Positions 1 to 8,466 of a DNA stretch of 64,000 nt are shown here, one piece after another. Under the pieces are notes generated by a model. The model saw nothing but the letters and a program-made list of their open reading frames with translations. It made no database searches and was not told the origin of the DNA. This DNA comes from Planococcus wigleyi (lineage in GTDB: Bacteria; Bacillota; Bacilli; Bacillales_A; Planococcaceae). The position numbers were made by a program, and so were the translations under genes. Each line of letters opens with the position of its first letter. Within the stretch, counting starts at the first letter, position 1. The stretch is taken from the NCBI RefSeq assembly GCF_014836985.1, contig NZ_JACSPU010000005.1:186001-250000 (forward strand), written 5' to 3'.

Positions 1-75
1 GTAAATTTTCTTCAGGTTTTCAATCATACAAACACTTCTTTCTCCAAAAAGATTCATTGACGGTTCGAATAACAA

Positions 76-1128
76 TTATATAGAAGAAAAAGTATACGTC
101 GTTTCCGATTTGAACTCTTCATCAGCTTTCAAGATAGCGGATGAAAAATGAGGATGGCGCACCGAATCCGGTGGTCCTTGCGTTTCAAGGCACAGCCCCA
201 GATAGTCTTGTGCTTCCGTTCCTTTGATTGAGTAGGGTCCGCCCACACCATTTCCTGTGTATAAAACCACTGCCGGTTCAGTTGTTTCTACCTGAAGTTT
301 CCGGCCGCTTTCTCTATCCGCCAATTCGATTGCAGGCTGGTCATCGCTATTCAACATAAACGGATGATCATAGCCATTTCCGGCAAGTTGGGCCTGCGGA
401 TGTTCCGCTGTTGTTGCTGCCCGTATGCTTCTCCCGTTGCGGAAATCGAAAAGCTCATCCTCATCCACGGAAACCAGTATCCCCGTCGGCAGCAACGCTT
501 TATCCAATTCCAAGTATTGATCACTGTTCATCGTCAATTCATGATCCAGAATGGTCCGCTTGAAATTCCCGCTCAAATTAAAATAAGAGTGGTTGGTGAC
601 ATTCAATAAGGTGTCCTTGTCTGATTTACCCGAATAGGAAATGGTCAGCTGGTTGCTGTCGTTTTTGAGAATATAACGGACGGCCATGGATAAATTGCCC
701 GGGAATCCTTCTTCGCCATCCGGGCTGAAATACGTGAATTCAATGATTGCTTCTTCTTCATTTTTGATGACTTTTGAATTCCAGACAACAGAATGAAAGC
801 CTTTCGGGCCTCCATGCAAATGCTGGCCATTGGAATTTTGGGCTACTTGATAAGCGGTTTCTCCAATTGTAAAAGTTCCTTCTTTTATCCGTCCAGCAAA
901 ACGTCCAACCATCGCGCCAAAATAATGCGGATTGTTTTCGTATTCATCGAATGTGTCAAAACCTAACACTACATTTTCCGACTTTCCATCACGATCCGGA
1001 ACCAGCATTTCAGTGATGATGCAGCCGTAATTCATGCAGGATACCTGAAATCCCTGGTCATTCTTTACTGTATATATTATAATTTCTTGGTTATCTTTAT
1101 GGCCAAACACCTTCTGAGTAACTTCCAT
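76..1128 (-). CDS. galM: Aldose 1-epimerase (galactose mutarotase)
   Basis: Interconverts alpha and beta anomers of aldohexoses, feeding alpha-galactose to galactokinase in the cytoplasm. The 350-aa length is normal for GalM. Visible family motifs are the N-terminal GxxIT/GF..YE region, NGQHLHGGPKGFH around residue 100 (substrate-binding His), NHSYFNL around residue 180 (second catalytic His), and LCLETQGPPD near residue 315, carrying the catalytic Glu. The start is ATG preceded by a GGCGGAAG-like ribosome binding site. It sits on the minus strand downstream of the ROK regulator gene and opposite to galKET, so it completes a Leloir gene set. A structured 280-bp spacer separates it from the regulator, so it probably has its own promoter. 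The assignment is firm; the exact sugar preference is inferred from context. Confidence 0.93.
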   Translation of the reverse strand: MEVTQKVFGHKDNQEIIIYTVKNDQGFQVSCMNYGCIITEMLVPDRDGKSENVVLGFDTFDEYENNPHYFGAMVGRFAGRIKEGTFTIGETAYQVAQNSNGQHLHGGPKGFHSVVWNSKVIKNEEEAIIEFTYFSPDGEEGFPGNLSMAVRYILKNDSNQLTISYSGKSDKDTLLNVTNHSYFNLSGNFKRTILDHELTMNSDQYLELDKALLPTGILVSVDEDELFDFRNGRSIRAATTAEHPQAQLAGNGYDHPFMLNSDDQPAIELADRESGRKLQVETTEPAVVLYTGNGVGGPYSIKGTEAQDYLGLCLETQGPPDSVRHPHFSSAILKADEEFKSETTYTFSSI

Positions 1129-1189
1129 TTTATCTTCCGCCTTTTCATTTTTTCTATAGTATATAAGTTGAACTAATGATTCCTATTAG

Positions 1190-1380
1190 CGATATTCCAC
1201 AACACAGCTGCGAAGACATTAGCCGTAGCTTGCGAGGACAATGTCTTTGCGACGTAGTGCGCAGCACGAAGGAGCACGGTTTTTAAAGCTACGCTATGGA
1301 GAGGGAGATGGTCTCCGCTGTTTTGCTCCATATCTTTGGAGAGTGCTCCAGCGCTAGTGTGGCTTAGGACCAGGCAATTA
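1190..1380. repeat. Structured GC-rich intergenic segment with inverted repeats
   Basis: The spacer between galM and the ROK gene holds no convincing reading frame. It contains GCGAAGACATT (1210-1220) facing AATGTCTTTGC (1240-1250), a near-perfect inverted repeat with a 19-nt loop, followed by further short self-complementary stretches (GGAGA/TCTCC, CTCCA/TGGAG). The segment is more GC-rich than the AT-rich promoter DNA beside it. It resembles dispersed non-coding repeats seen between genes in Bacillales, but membership of a repeat family is inferred, not shown, from this window. Confidence 0.35.
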
Positions 1381-1409
1381 TCGAGTTGAGCAATAAGCTC
1401 TCTTTGTGT

Positions 1410-2564
1410 TCACTCAAAAACGTCCACCAACAACAGTGTGATGGCGCCGATCAATGTGGCGTCGTTTCCCAATTTGGAGACCTCCACTGTTGTCTGGCTT
1501 GCTGAAGGCGTCAAAGCAGATGCTCTGATGGTTTCACGTATTGCCGGCAAAATGAACTTCTCCGCTTTGGAGACACCGCCACCCAACACAATCTTTTCTG
1601 GATTAACGATATGAATCAAATTGGTCAAACCGACGCCCATCGCTTTTCCGGCTTCTGTGAGGATCGCAGCAAAATCATCGTTCCCCTGGATAGCCTGTTC
1701 ATACACATCCTCTGCTGTAAGAGGGTTTTCCGATTTTTTGCCAGCCACTTTTCGAGTGATCGCCGGCCCAGTAACAAATGTTTGAAGGCATCCTTGATTT
1801 CCACACTCGCATATCTCTCCATGCAGATCGATGGTCATGTGGCCGATTTCTCCTGCTATATCCGAAGAACCGTGATACAGTTTCCCCTCAATGATAAGGC
1901 CGGCTCCAACCCCTCTGCCGATATTGACGGCCAGCATGCTCTCCAGTTCCCCGTGATTTCCGAACCAGTATTCTCCTAGAGCCATGGCACGTGCATCATT
2001 TTCCACTTTCACTTCCAAACCAAATGTCTTTTCCAATTCTTCTTTGATCGGAATATCAGACAATCCGAGATTCGGTGCATATAAGGAAACACCTGCTGCA
2101 ACATCCACCACTCCGTGCATGGCCACACCGATGCCGATGACTTTATCTTGCGTTTCCGGCATCCCTTGCAAACAGTCGGCAATGCCCTGTTTGATGGCAT
2201 CCATGAATTGCTGGTTGTTGATCGGCAGCTGCAATTTCGTTTCTGACCGCTTCAGCTTCCTGCCTGCAAGATCTGCCACAATGCATTCGATGCTTTCGGG
2301 TCCCGCATCCACACCAATAATATAGAATGCGTTGTTGTTGATGACGAGCATCGTCGGTTTCCGCCCGCCCAGCGACTGGCCCACATCGCTCTCTTCCACC
2401 ATTTTCTGTTCAATCAATTCTTTAACGTTGCTGCTGACTGTGGGAGGCGTCAAATTTGTCTCCCGTGCAATCTGCGCTCTCGATATCGGTCCATCTTTTC
2501 TTATTTTATTGAGGATCATCGATTTGTTCACCGATTTCATCCATTGAAAGGTACCTTGGCGCAT
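1410..2564 (-). CDS. ROK-family transcriptional regulator (XylR/NagC type)
   Basis: Probable sugar-responsive repressor of the adjacent galactose genes. The N-terminal 70 residues form a winged helix-turn-helix (NKIRKDGPISRAQIARETNL, then TPPTVSSNVKELIEQ). The rest is a ROK sugar-kinase fold with the ATP-site-like GVDAG near residue 95 and GIGVAMHGVVD near 150. It also has GRGVGAG near 230, and the zinc/ROK signature GHM..DLHGEICECGNQGC near 255-270. ROK repressors keep sugar binding but lose kinase activity; that is family knowledge. The start ATG has a GGAGG site 6 nt upstream. It is transcribed divergently from galK, the usual layout for a local repressor, and an 18-bp inverted repeat overlaps the galK promoter. 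Galactose or a phosphorylated derivative as inducer is an inference. Confidence 0.88.
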   Translation of the reverse strand: MRQGTFQWMKSVNKSMILNKIRKDGPISRAQIARETNLTPPTVSSNVKELIEQKMVEESDVGQSLGGRKPTMLVINNNAFYIIGVDAGPESIECIVADLAGRKLKRSETKLQLPINNQQFMDAIKQGIADCLQGMPETQDKVIGIGVAMHGVVDVAAGVSLYAPNLGLSDIPIKEELEKTFGLEVKVENDARAMALGEYWFGNHGELESMLAVNIGRGVGAGLIIEGKLYHGSSDIAGEIGHMTIDLHGEICECGNQGCLQTFVTGPAITRKVAGKKSENPLTAEDVYEQAIQGNDDFAAILTEAGKAMGVGLTNLIHIVNPEKIVLGGGVSKAEKFILPAIRETIRASALTPSASQTTVEVSKLGNDATLIGAITLLLVDVFE

Positions 2565-2609
2565 TGTAACTCCTCCGTTTTTATCATGCTGATATCATTT
2601 GTAACTGCT

Positions 2610-2627
2610 TTCAATCTTATTATTGAA
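2610..2627. promoter_or_regulatory. Candidate ROK operator (inverted repeat)
   Basis: TTCAAT-cttatt-ATTGAA is a perfect 6+6 inverted repeat in the 128-bp divergent spacer between the ROK gene and galK. It overlaps the -35 hexamer of the predicted galK promoter, so a bound dimer would block RNA polymerase. The role is inferred from position. Confidence 0.4.
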
Positions 2628-2651
2628 TAGTTTAACAAATTACTTTATACT
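2623..2651 (+). promoter_or_regulatory. Predicted sigma-A promoter of galKET
   Basis: TTGAAT (2623-2628), a 17-bp spacer and TATACT (2646-2651) match the housekeeping consensus well. They lie 42 bp upstream of the galK start, with a GGAGGAA ribosome binding site between. Confidence 0.65.
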
Positions 2652-2692
2652 CGTGTTAATTAAATTAATTTATAAAGTATTGGAGGAATATC

Positions 2693-3874
2693 ATGAATCA
2701 GCATGACTTGTCTCGGACGTTCCATGAAATCTTTGGAACAGCCCCTACTAAGACGCGTTTCTTTTTTGCACCTGGCCGCATCAATTTGATCGGTGAACAC
2801 ACCGATTACAATGGCGGCCATGTATTTCCCGCCGCCATTTCTTTTGGAACTTATGCCGTTGCCCGACAACGCACAGACCAAAAACTGCAGTTTTACTCGA
2901 TGAATTTTCCGGAACGCGGCAAAATTGAGTGCGATCTGGCTGACTTGTCCTATAATCCGGATCATGACTGGGCAAACTTTCCGAAAGGCATGATCTATTA
3001 TTTTATTAAAAACGGTTATTCAATTTCTCATGGAATGGATATTCTGTTCTACGGAGATATTCCGAACGGTGCCGGCCTCTCCTCCTCCGCTTCAATTGAA
3101 ATGGCTACAGGCGTGGTACTTGAGGGGTTATTCGATTTGGAGATTGATCGCTTGCATATGATTCAAATGGGGCAACATGTTGAAAATCAGTATATCGGCG
3201 TCAACAGCGGCATCATGGATCAGTTTGCGATCGGCAAAGGGAAAAAAGACTTTGCGATTTTATTGGATTGCCAAACGCTTGAATTCAACTATGCTCCTGT
3301 CGATTTAAAAGAGCATGAAATCGTCATCATCAACTCCAACAAACAACGGACATTGGCTGCATCAAAATACAACGAACGCCGCGCCGAATGCGAAGAAGCG
3401 CTGGAAGACTTGCGGACTGAACTGCCAATCAGCAGTTTGGGTGAATTGACATCCGAAAAGTTTGAACAGTATAAACACTTGATCACAAACGATACCAACC
3501 GCAAACGGGCCAAGCACGCAGTCTATGAAAATGAACGGACCTTGCTCGCGCTCCAGCAACTGGAGCAAGGCAATATTCAAGCTTTCGGGCAATTGATGAA
3601 TGCGTCGCATGTGTCGCTTCGTGACGATTATGAAGTCACTGGCGCGGAGCTCGATCAGATTGCAGAAACCGCCTGGAACCACCCCGGAGTTATTGGTGCA
3701 CGAATGACGGGAGCTGGATTCGGCGGATGCGCCATTGCCATCGTTCATCAGACGCAAATTGAACATTTTAAGGAGAAGCTGTCGGAAACCTACAGCGAAG
3801 AATTCGGATACCCTCCTTCCTTTTACAAAGCAAAAATTTCGGATGGGGCCAAAGAACTTGCAGAGGAGTTTTGA
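2693..3874 (+). CDS. galK: Galactokinase
   Basis: Phosphorylates alpha-D-galactose to galactose-1-phosphate with ATP, the first committed Leloir step. All three GHMP-kinase motifs are present: the galactokinase signature GRINLIGEHTDYNGG at residues 28-42, the ATP-binding PNGAGLSSSAS near 125, and GARMTGAGFGG near 340. A length of 393 aa is typical. The ATG start has GGAGGAA 4 nt upstream. galE follows 2 nt after its stop and galT overlaps galE, so galK, galE and galT form one operon behind the predicted promoter at 2623-2651, probably repressed by the divergent ROK protein. Confidence 0.97.
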   Translation: MNQHDLSRTFHEIFGTAPTKTRFFFAPGRINLIGEHTDYNGGHVFPAAISFGTYAVARQRTDQKLQFYSMNFPERGKIECDLADLSYNPDHDWANFPKGMIYYFIKNGYSISHGMDILFYGDIPNGAGLSSSASIEMATGVVLEGLFDLEIDRLHMIQMGQHVENQYIGVNSGIMDQFAIGKGKKDFAILLDCQTLEFNYAPVDLKEHEIVIINSNKQRTLAASKYNERRAECEEALEDLRTELPISSLGELTSEKFEQYKHLITNDTNRKRAKHAVYENERTLLALQQLEQGNIQAFGQLMNASHVSLRDDYEVTGAELDQIAETAWNHPGVIGARMTGAGFGGCAIAIVHQTQIEHFKEKLSETYSEEFGYPPSFYKAKISDGAKELAEEF

Positions 3875-3876
3875 AC

Positions 3877-4878
3877 ATGAGCGTCTTAGTATTAGGTGGG
3901 GCCGGATACATCGGTTCCCACGCAGTCCATCAATTGATCGATCGAGGGACAAACGTCGTTGTGGTTGATAACTTAGAAACAGGACATCGACAAGCCGTTC
4001 ACCCCGAAGCTGTTTTTTACGAAGGCGATATTCGGAATGCCGATTTTCTGGACAGCGTCTTTGAAAAAGAAACGATCGACGAGGTTCTTCATTTCGCGGC
4101 CAACTCTTTAGTCGGCGAATCGATGGAAAACCCTCTAAAATATTTCGACAACAATGTTTACGGCACACAGGTTCTGTTGAAAGCCATGGTCGATCATGAT
4201 GTAAAGAAAATCGTCTTTTCTTCCACTGCCGCCACTTATGGCGAACCGGAAGCTGTACCGATCACTGAAACGATGCCGACCAATCCGACCAGCACCTATG
4301 GCGAAACAAAGCTGACAATGGAAAAAATGATGAAATGGACGGAATTAGCCCATCGGTTGAAATTCGTTTCCTTGCGCTATTTTAATGTGGCGGGTGCACG
4401 CGAAACAGCTGAAATTGGAGAAGACCATCGCCCTGAATCCCATCTGGTTCCGCTCATCCTGCAGACAGCACTTGGGCAGCGAAAGGAAATTACGGTTTTC
4501 GGCGATGATTATGACACGCCGGACGGAACCTGCATCCGCGATTATGTCCATGTGGAGGACTTGATTTCTGCACACCTGTTGGCACTGGATTATTTAAGGA
4601 ATGATGGCGACAGTGATGTCTTTAATCTTGGCAGCAGCCAAGGATTTTCAGTGAATGAAATGATTGCGGCTGCCCGTTCTGTCACCGGAAAAGACATTCC
4701 TGTAAAAACAGGTCCACGCCGGGCAGGAGACCCCAGCATTTTGATTGCCGGTTCAGAGAAAGCCAGACAAATCTTGGGCTGGGATCCCCGCCATACATCA
4801 GTGGCTAAAATCATTGGCGATGCATGGAAATGGCATTCTGCACATCCGACAGGCTATGAAAAGGAAGTGGAACGATGA
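3877..4878 (+). CDS. galE: UDP-glucose 4-epimerase
   Basis: Interconverts UDP-galactose and UDP-glucose using tightly bound NAD. The N-terminal Rossmann motif GGAGYIGS is at residues 7-14. The catalytic SST (115-117) and YxxxK (Tyr141-Lys145) of the short-chain dehydrogenase fold are in place, and CIRDYVHVEDL near 205-215 is characteristic of GalE. ATG at 3877 is chosen over an in-frame TTG two codons upstream, because GAGGAG at 3863-3868 is then 8 nt away. The product is 333 aa. It follows the galK stop by 2 nt and overlaps galT by 4 nt (ATGA), implying translational coupling. Confidence 0.96.
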   Translation: MSVLVLGGAGYIGSHAVHQLIDRGTNVVVVDNLETGHRQAVHPEAVFYEGDIRNADFLDSVFEKETIDEVLHFAANSLVGESMENPLKYFDNNVYGTQVLLKAMVDHDVKKIVFSSTAATYGEPEAVPITETMPTNPTSTYGETKLTMEKMMKWTELAHRLKFVSLRYFNVAGARETAEIGEDHRPESHLVPLILQTALGQRKEITVFGDDYDTPDGTCIRDYVHVEDLISAHLLALDYLRNDGDSDVFNLGSSQGFSVNEMIAAARSVTGKDIPVKTGPRRAGDPSILIAGSEKARQILGWDPRHTSVAKIIGDAWKWHSAHPTGYEKEVER

Positions 4879-6353
4879 TCCACCAAACTCTTGCAGGGCT
4901 TATCCAAAAAGCACTCGACACCCATTTGATAGAAGGAGCAGATACCGATTACGTCCGCAACCAAGTGATGAGTCTGCTTGGTCTGGCCTCTTTTCCTGAA
5001 GAGGAAATCAAACCGGCAGATGACACCATTCCAAACCTGCTGGAAAATATGGTTGCGTATGCTGTGGAACAAGGCATTATCGAGGATATTTTTGATGACA
5101 AGGAAATGCTGTCCGCAACTATCATGAATTGTTTTGTCGCCAGGCCTTCTGTCATCAATGCTGTCTTTAATGAGAAATACGTTGAATCGCCGGTAGCCGC
5201 TACTGACTACTTTTACGAATTAAGCAAAAACAGCAATTACATCCAGATGAACCGTATCCAGAAAAACATTTCTTATAAAACCAATACGCCATACGGACAG
5301 ATGGACATTACGATCAATCTGTCCAAACCTGAAAAAGATCCGGAACAAATCAAAAGAGAACGCGAGATGAAGCAAACGCTCAGCTACCCTAAATGTCTGT
5401 TATGTAAGGAAAATGAAGGCTATGCAGGACGTGTCGGCTATCCGGCGCGGGCAAACCACCGCGTCATCAACGTCCCACTTACCGGAGAAAACTGGTACCT
5501 GCAATATTCACCTTATGTCTACTATAACGAGCACAGCATCCTGCTCTCCGAAGAACACCGGGACATGAAAATTGACCGCAATGGATTTGAGCGGCTGCTG
5601 ACGTTTACGGCACTTTTCCCTCATTATTTTGTCGGTTCAAATGCCGACTTGCCGATTGTCGGCGGATCCATTTTGAGCCATGACCATTACCAGGCCGGCC
5701 GCTATGAATTCGCCATGACCAAAGCGGAGGATCTGTTTTCATTCCGTTTGAGTGCCTACCCTGACATTGTGGCATCTGTCGTAAAATGGCCGCTGTCGGT
5801 TATCCGTTTGAAAGGAAAGGAAATCGTCGCCTTGGTCGATGCGGCTGATGACATTTTGCAGACTTGGCGAAATTATTCCGATCCTTCCGTGGACGTTCTC
5901 GCTTTTACCGGTGAGACGCCCCACAACACCATCACCCCGATCGCGAGAAACCGCAATGGGCTGTTCGAAATCGATTTGGTGCTGCGGAACAACCGGACAA
6001 CCGCGGAATATCCGTCGGGAATCTTTCATCCGCATGAAGATGTCCATCACATTAAGAAAGAAAACATCGGTTTAATTGAAGTGATGGGGCTTGCCGTTTT
6101 GCCGCCACGCTTAAAAGAGGAACTGGCTGAAATCCAAGAGTTTTTGCTGGGCAATGCTCATGATGTCGCCTCCTCCCACCTCGTATGGGCCGAACAATTA
6201 AAAGCTCAGTATGGTCCAGTTTCACGACGGGAAGAAGCGGAAGTTCTCCTGCGTAAAGAAGTGGGGAAAAAATTCGTCCGAGTCCTAGAAGATGCAGGCG
6301 TCTTGAAAGACGGCGAAGCATTCAAGCGCTTTATCAATACGCTGAATAAGTGA
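4875..6353 (+). CDS. galT: UDP-glucose--hexose-1-phosphate uridylyltransferase (Bacillota type)
   Basis: Transfers UMP from UDP-glucose to galactose-1-phosphate, giving UDP-galactose and glucose-1-phosphate. At 492 aa it belongs to the long Gram-positive GalT class rather than the 350-aa enterobacterial form. Supporting motifs are CLLCKENEGYAGR near residue 175, ILSHDHYQAGRYEF near 265-278 with the active-site His-x-His, and GIFHPHEDVHHIKKENIGLIEVMG near 385-405. Its ATG overlaps the galE stop in ATGA. It closes the galKET operon. No hairpin terminator was seen between it and the next gene, 147 bp on, so partial read-through is possible. Confidence 0.95.
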   Translation: MIHQTLAGLIQKALDTHLIEGADTDYVRNQVMSLLGLASFPEEEIKPADDTIPNLLENMVAYAVEQGIIEDIFDDKEMLSATIMNCFVARPSVINAVFNEKYVESPVAATDYFYELSKNSNYIQMNRIQKNISYKTNTPYGQMDITINLSKPEKDPEQIKREREMKQTLSYPKCLLCKENEGYAGRVGYPARANHRVINVPLTGENWYLQYSPYVYYNEHSILLSEEHRDMKIDRNGFERLLTFTALFPHYFVGSNADLPIVGGSILSHDHYQAGRYEFAMTKAEDLFSFRLSAYPDIVASVVKWPLSVIRLKGKEIVALVDAADDILQTWRNYSDPSVDVLAFTGETPHNTITPIARNRNGLFEIDLVLRNNRTTAEYPSGIFHPHEDVHHIKKENIGLIEVMGLAVLPPRLKEELAEIQEFLLGNAHDVASSHLVWAEQLKAQYGPVSRREEAEVLLRKEVGKKFVRVLEDAGVLKDGEAFKRFINTLNK

Positions 6354-6468
6354 ACGGAAATACCGAGCTTTGATGTTGATTGGCAAATATGCACGAAGAG
6401 TGTTCCTAATTTTGTGCATACTTGCCATTCATAAAATTCTGACTACACGGTATGCTTTTACTAATCAA

Positions 6469-6482
6469 TGAAAGCACTTACA
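6469..6482 (+). promoter_or_regulatory. CcpA cre-like site
   Basis: TGAAAGCACTTACA differs by a single base from the classical cre core TGAAAGCGCTTACA. It lies 18 bp before the ATPase start codon, where a bound CcpA-HPr(Ser-P) complex would block transcription. Carbon catabolite control is inferred. Confidence 0.5.
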
Positions 6483-6500
6483 CAAATTGGAGGGAATCAA

Positions 6501-7598
6501 ATGGCAGGCTTGAACTTAGTGAATATCAGAAAAGAATATGAAAAAGGTGTGGTATCCGTACAGGATTTCAACCTTGAAATACGCGACAAAGAGTTCCTCG
6601 TACTTGTTGGCCCTTCAGGATGCGGGAAATCTACGACGCTTCGCATGATCGCAGGTCTGGAAGACATCACAGAAGGCGACTTGTTTATCGGTGACAGAAG
6701 AGTCAACGATGTATCGCCGAAAGACCGCGACATCGCAATGGTATTCCAAAACTACGCACTTTATCCGCACATGAGTGTCTATGACAACATGGCGTTCAGT
6801 TTAAAATTGCGCAAGATGAAAAAAGACGACATCAAAGCACGTGTCGCAAATGCTTCTAAAATCCTTGGTTTGGATGAATATTTGAACCGTAAACCGAAAG
6901 CGCTATCAGGCGGTCAGCGCCAGCGTGTTGCTCTAGGACGTGCGATTGTCCGCGATGCTGAAGTATTTTTGATGGATGAGCCGTTATCCAACTTGGATGC
7001 TAAATTGCGTGTACAGATGCGTACGGAAATCCAGAAACTTCACCGCCGCCTGCAGACGACTACGGTTTATGTAACGCATGACCAAACCGAAGCGATGACA
7101 ATGGCTACTCGCCTTGTTGTTATGAAAGATGGCTTTATCCAACAAGTCGGTTCACCAAAAGAAGTATATGACCAACCGGATAATATGTTTGTCGGCGGCT
7201 TTATCGGCTCTCCTTCCATGAACTTTCTGCGCGGACAAATCGTTGACGATTCATTTGTGATGGAAGGCATCAAAGTCCGTGTTCCAGAGGGCAAACTCTC
7301 TATGCTGCGTGACCAAGGATATACAGGTAAGGAAATCGCATTGGGAATTCGCCCGGAAGATATTCACGATGAACCGTTATTCCTTGAGCATTCGCCTCAT
7401 ACGAAGATCAGAGCATTTGTGGAAGTCGCTGAATTGATGGGATCGGAAATCGTTCTTTATTCAAAAGTGAACGAACAGGATTTCGTCGCCCGTGTGGATT
7501 CCCGCTTCAATGTAGAAGCTGGCCAAACCATCGACATGGCATTCGACATGAACAAAGCTCATTTCTTCGACCTTGAATCAGAGTTGCGCATCAAATAA
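6501..7598 (+). CDS. msmX: Carbohydrate ABC transporter ATPase, MsmX/UgpC/MalK family
   Basis: ATP-hydrolysing subunit that energises binding-protein-dependent sugar importers at the inner face of the membrane. The 365 aa comprise an ABC domain with Walker A GPSGCGKST (37-45), Q-loop VFQNYALYPHMSV, signature LSGGQRQRVALGRA, Walker B VFLMDEPLSNLD and the switch His in YVTHDQTEAM. A C-terminal OB/TOBE regulatory domain includes LGIRPEDI. ATG at 6501 is chosen because GGAGGG precedes it by 6 nt; an upstream in-frame ATG at 6468 has no good site. No cognate permease or binding protein is encoded nearby. This fits MsmX-like ATPases, known in Bacillus to serve several importers. A cre-like site overlaps its leader and a strong terminator follows. 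Confidence 0.9.
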   Translation: MAGLNLVNIRKEYEKGVVSVQDFNLEIRDKEFLVLVGPSGCGKSTTLRMIAGLEDITEGDLFIGDRRVNDVSPKDRDIAMVFQNYALYPHMSVYDNMAFSLKLRKMKKDDIKARVANASKILGLDEYLNRKPKALSGGQRQRVALGRAIVRDAEVFLMDEPLSNLDAKLRVQMRTEIQKLHRRLQTTTVYVTHDQTEAMTMATRLVVMKDGFIQQVGSPKEVYDQPDNMFVGGFIGSPSMNFLRGQIVDDSFVMEGIKVRVPEGKLSMLRDQGYTGKEIALGIRPEDIHDEPLFLEHSPHTKIRAFVEVAELMGSEIVLYSKVNEQDFVARVDSRFNVEAGQTIDMAFDMNKAHFFDLESELRIK

Positions 7599-7623
7599 GA
7601 TGTCAGCTTCTCATATCAATAAG

Positions 7624-7653
7624 AAATTCCAGACGAGCCTTCGTCTGGAATTT
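7624..7653 (+). terminator. Intrinsic terminator after msmX
   Basis: AAATTCCAGACGA and its exact complement enclose a 4-nt GCCT loop and are followed by a T-rich tract. It ends the galactose/ATPase transcripts. Confidence 0.85.
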
Positions 7654-7838
7654 TTCTTGTTTACTGGTTTTTTTCTGTAGTCTGTTGTATCTATTTTCTG
7701 CTGTTTTTTTAAAAGTTCATTGAGTAGCATTCGATTCGATCAAGCACAGCCCGTTAAACCGTAGTCGTATTCCTCCTGATTTTTTACTATACTTAAGCCA
7801 TGACGAGTAGCATTTATTACAAAGAGGAGGAAAACGCC

Positions 7839-8402
7839 ATGACCCCTAAACATGAATTAACTGCCGAACAACGTCAAGAATTGCTTATTACATTGAAGGA
7901 ACGCTTTGAGAAGACGATTGAGCGCCACGAATGGATGCAGTGGGATAAGATTCAAGAACGGTTGGAAGCTAATCCCGAAAAGCTGTGGTCGCTCCATGAA
8001 ATGGAACGGACTGGCGGAGAACCGGATGTCCTGGAGTTTGATGAAGCCAATAATGAATACATCTTTTATGACTGTTCCCCCGAAAGCCCAAGCGGCCGAA
8101 GAAGTGTTTGCTTCGATCAAAAAGCGCTTGATTCCCGGAAGAAAAACAAACCCGAGAACAGTGCCATGGCGATGGCCGAGGAAATGGGCATCGAATTGCT
8201 GTCGGAAGAACAATACCGCCTCATGCAGCAGCACGGCACATTCGATGTCAAAACATCCAGCTGGGTGCAAACGCCTCCCGATATCCGGGATAAAGGCGGC
8301 GCCCTGTTCTGTGATTCCCGCTATGGCCATGTCTTTCTTTACCATAACGGAGCCGACTCGTATTACGCAGCCAGAGGATTCCGCGGATTGGTAAGAGTGT
8401 AA
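7839..8402 (+). CDS. DUF4256 family protein
   Basis: Soluble 187-aa protein that I recognise as DUF4256-like; no biochemical role is known to me. Hallmarks are the N-terminal RFEKTIERHEWMQW, the central GGEPDVLEFDEANNEYIFYDCSPESPSGRRS, the helix MAEEMGIELLSEEQY, and the C-terminal RDKGGALFCDSRYGHVFLYHNGADSYYAARGFRG. There is no signal peptide or membrane segment. Several conserved Trp, Tyr and Cys residues suggest a ligand pocket, but no catalytic motif is evident. ATG at 7839 has GAGGAGG 7 nt upstream; an earlier in-frame ATG at 7800 lacks a site. It is a single-gene unit, bounded by the msmX terminator and a bidirectional terminator shared with the convergent hydrolase. Confidence 0.8.
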   Translation: MTPKHELTAEQRQELLITLKERFEKTIERHEWMQWDKIQERLEANPEKLWSLHEMERTGGEPDVLEFDEANNEYIFYDCSPESPSGRRSVCFDQKALDSRKKNKPENSAMAMAEEMGIELLSEEQYRLMQQHGTFDVKTSSWVQTPPDIRDKGGALFCDSRYGHVFLYHNGADSYYAARGFRGLVRV

Positions 8403-8415
8403 AACTTTCCAATCT

Positions 8416-8459
8416 AAAAGGCATTGCCGAAACCTATTCTGGTTTCGGCAATGCCTTTT
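8416..8459. terminator. Bidirectional terminator
   Basis: A perfect 19-bp stem (AAAAGGCATTGCCGAAACC and its complement) with a 6-nt loop lies between convergent genes. A/T tails on both sides allow it to work in both directions. Confidence 0.85.
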
Positions 8460-8466
8460 CTCCTCT

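Noticed and set aside
3362..4168. 268-codon open frame on the minus strand across galK and galE
   Set aside because: It lies entirely antisense to two well supported genes, has no ribosome binding site, and its translation shows the low-complexity look of a shadow frame.
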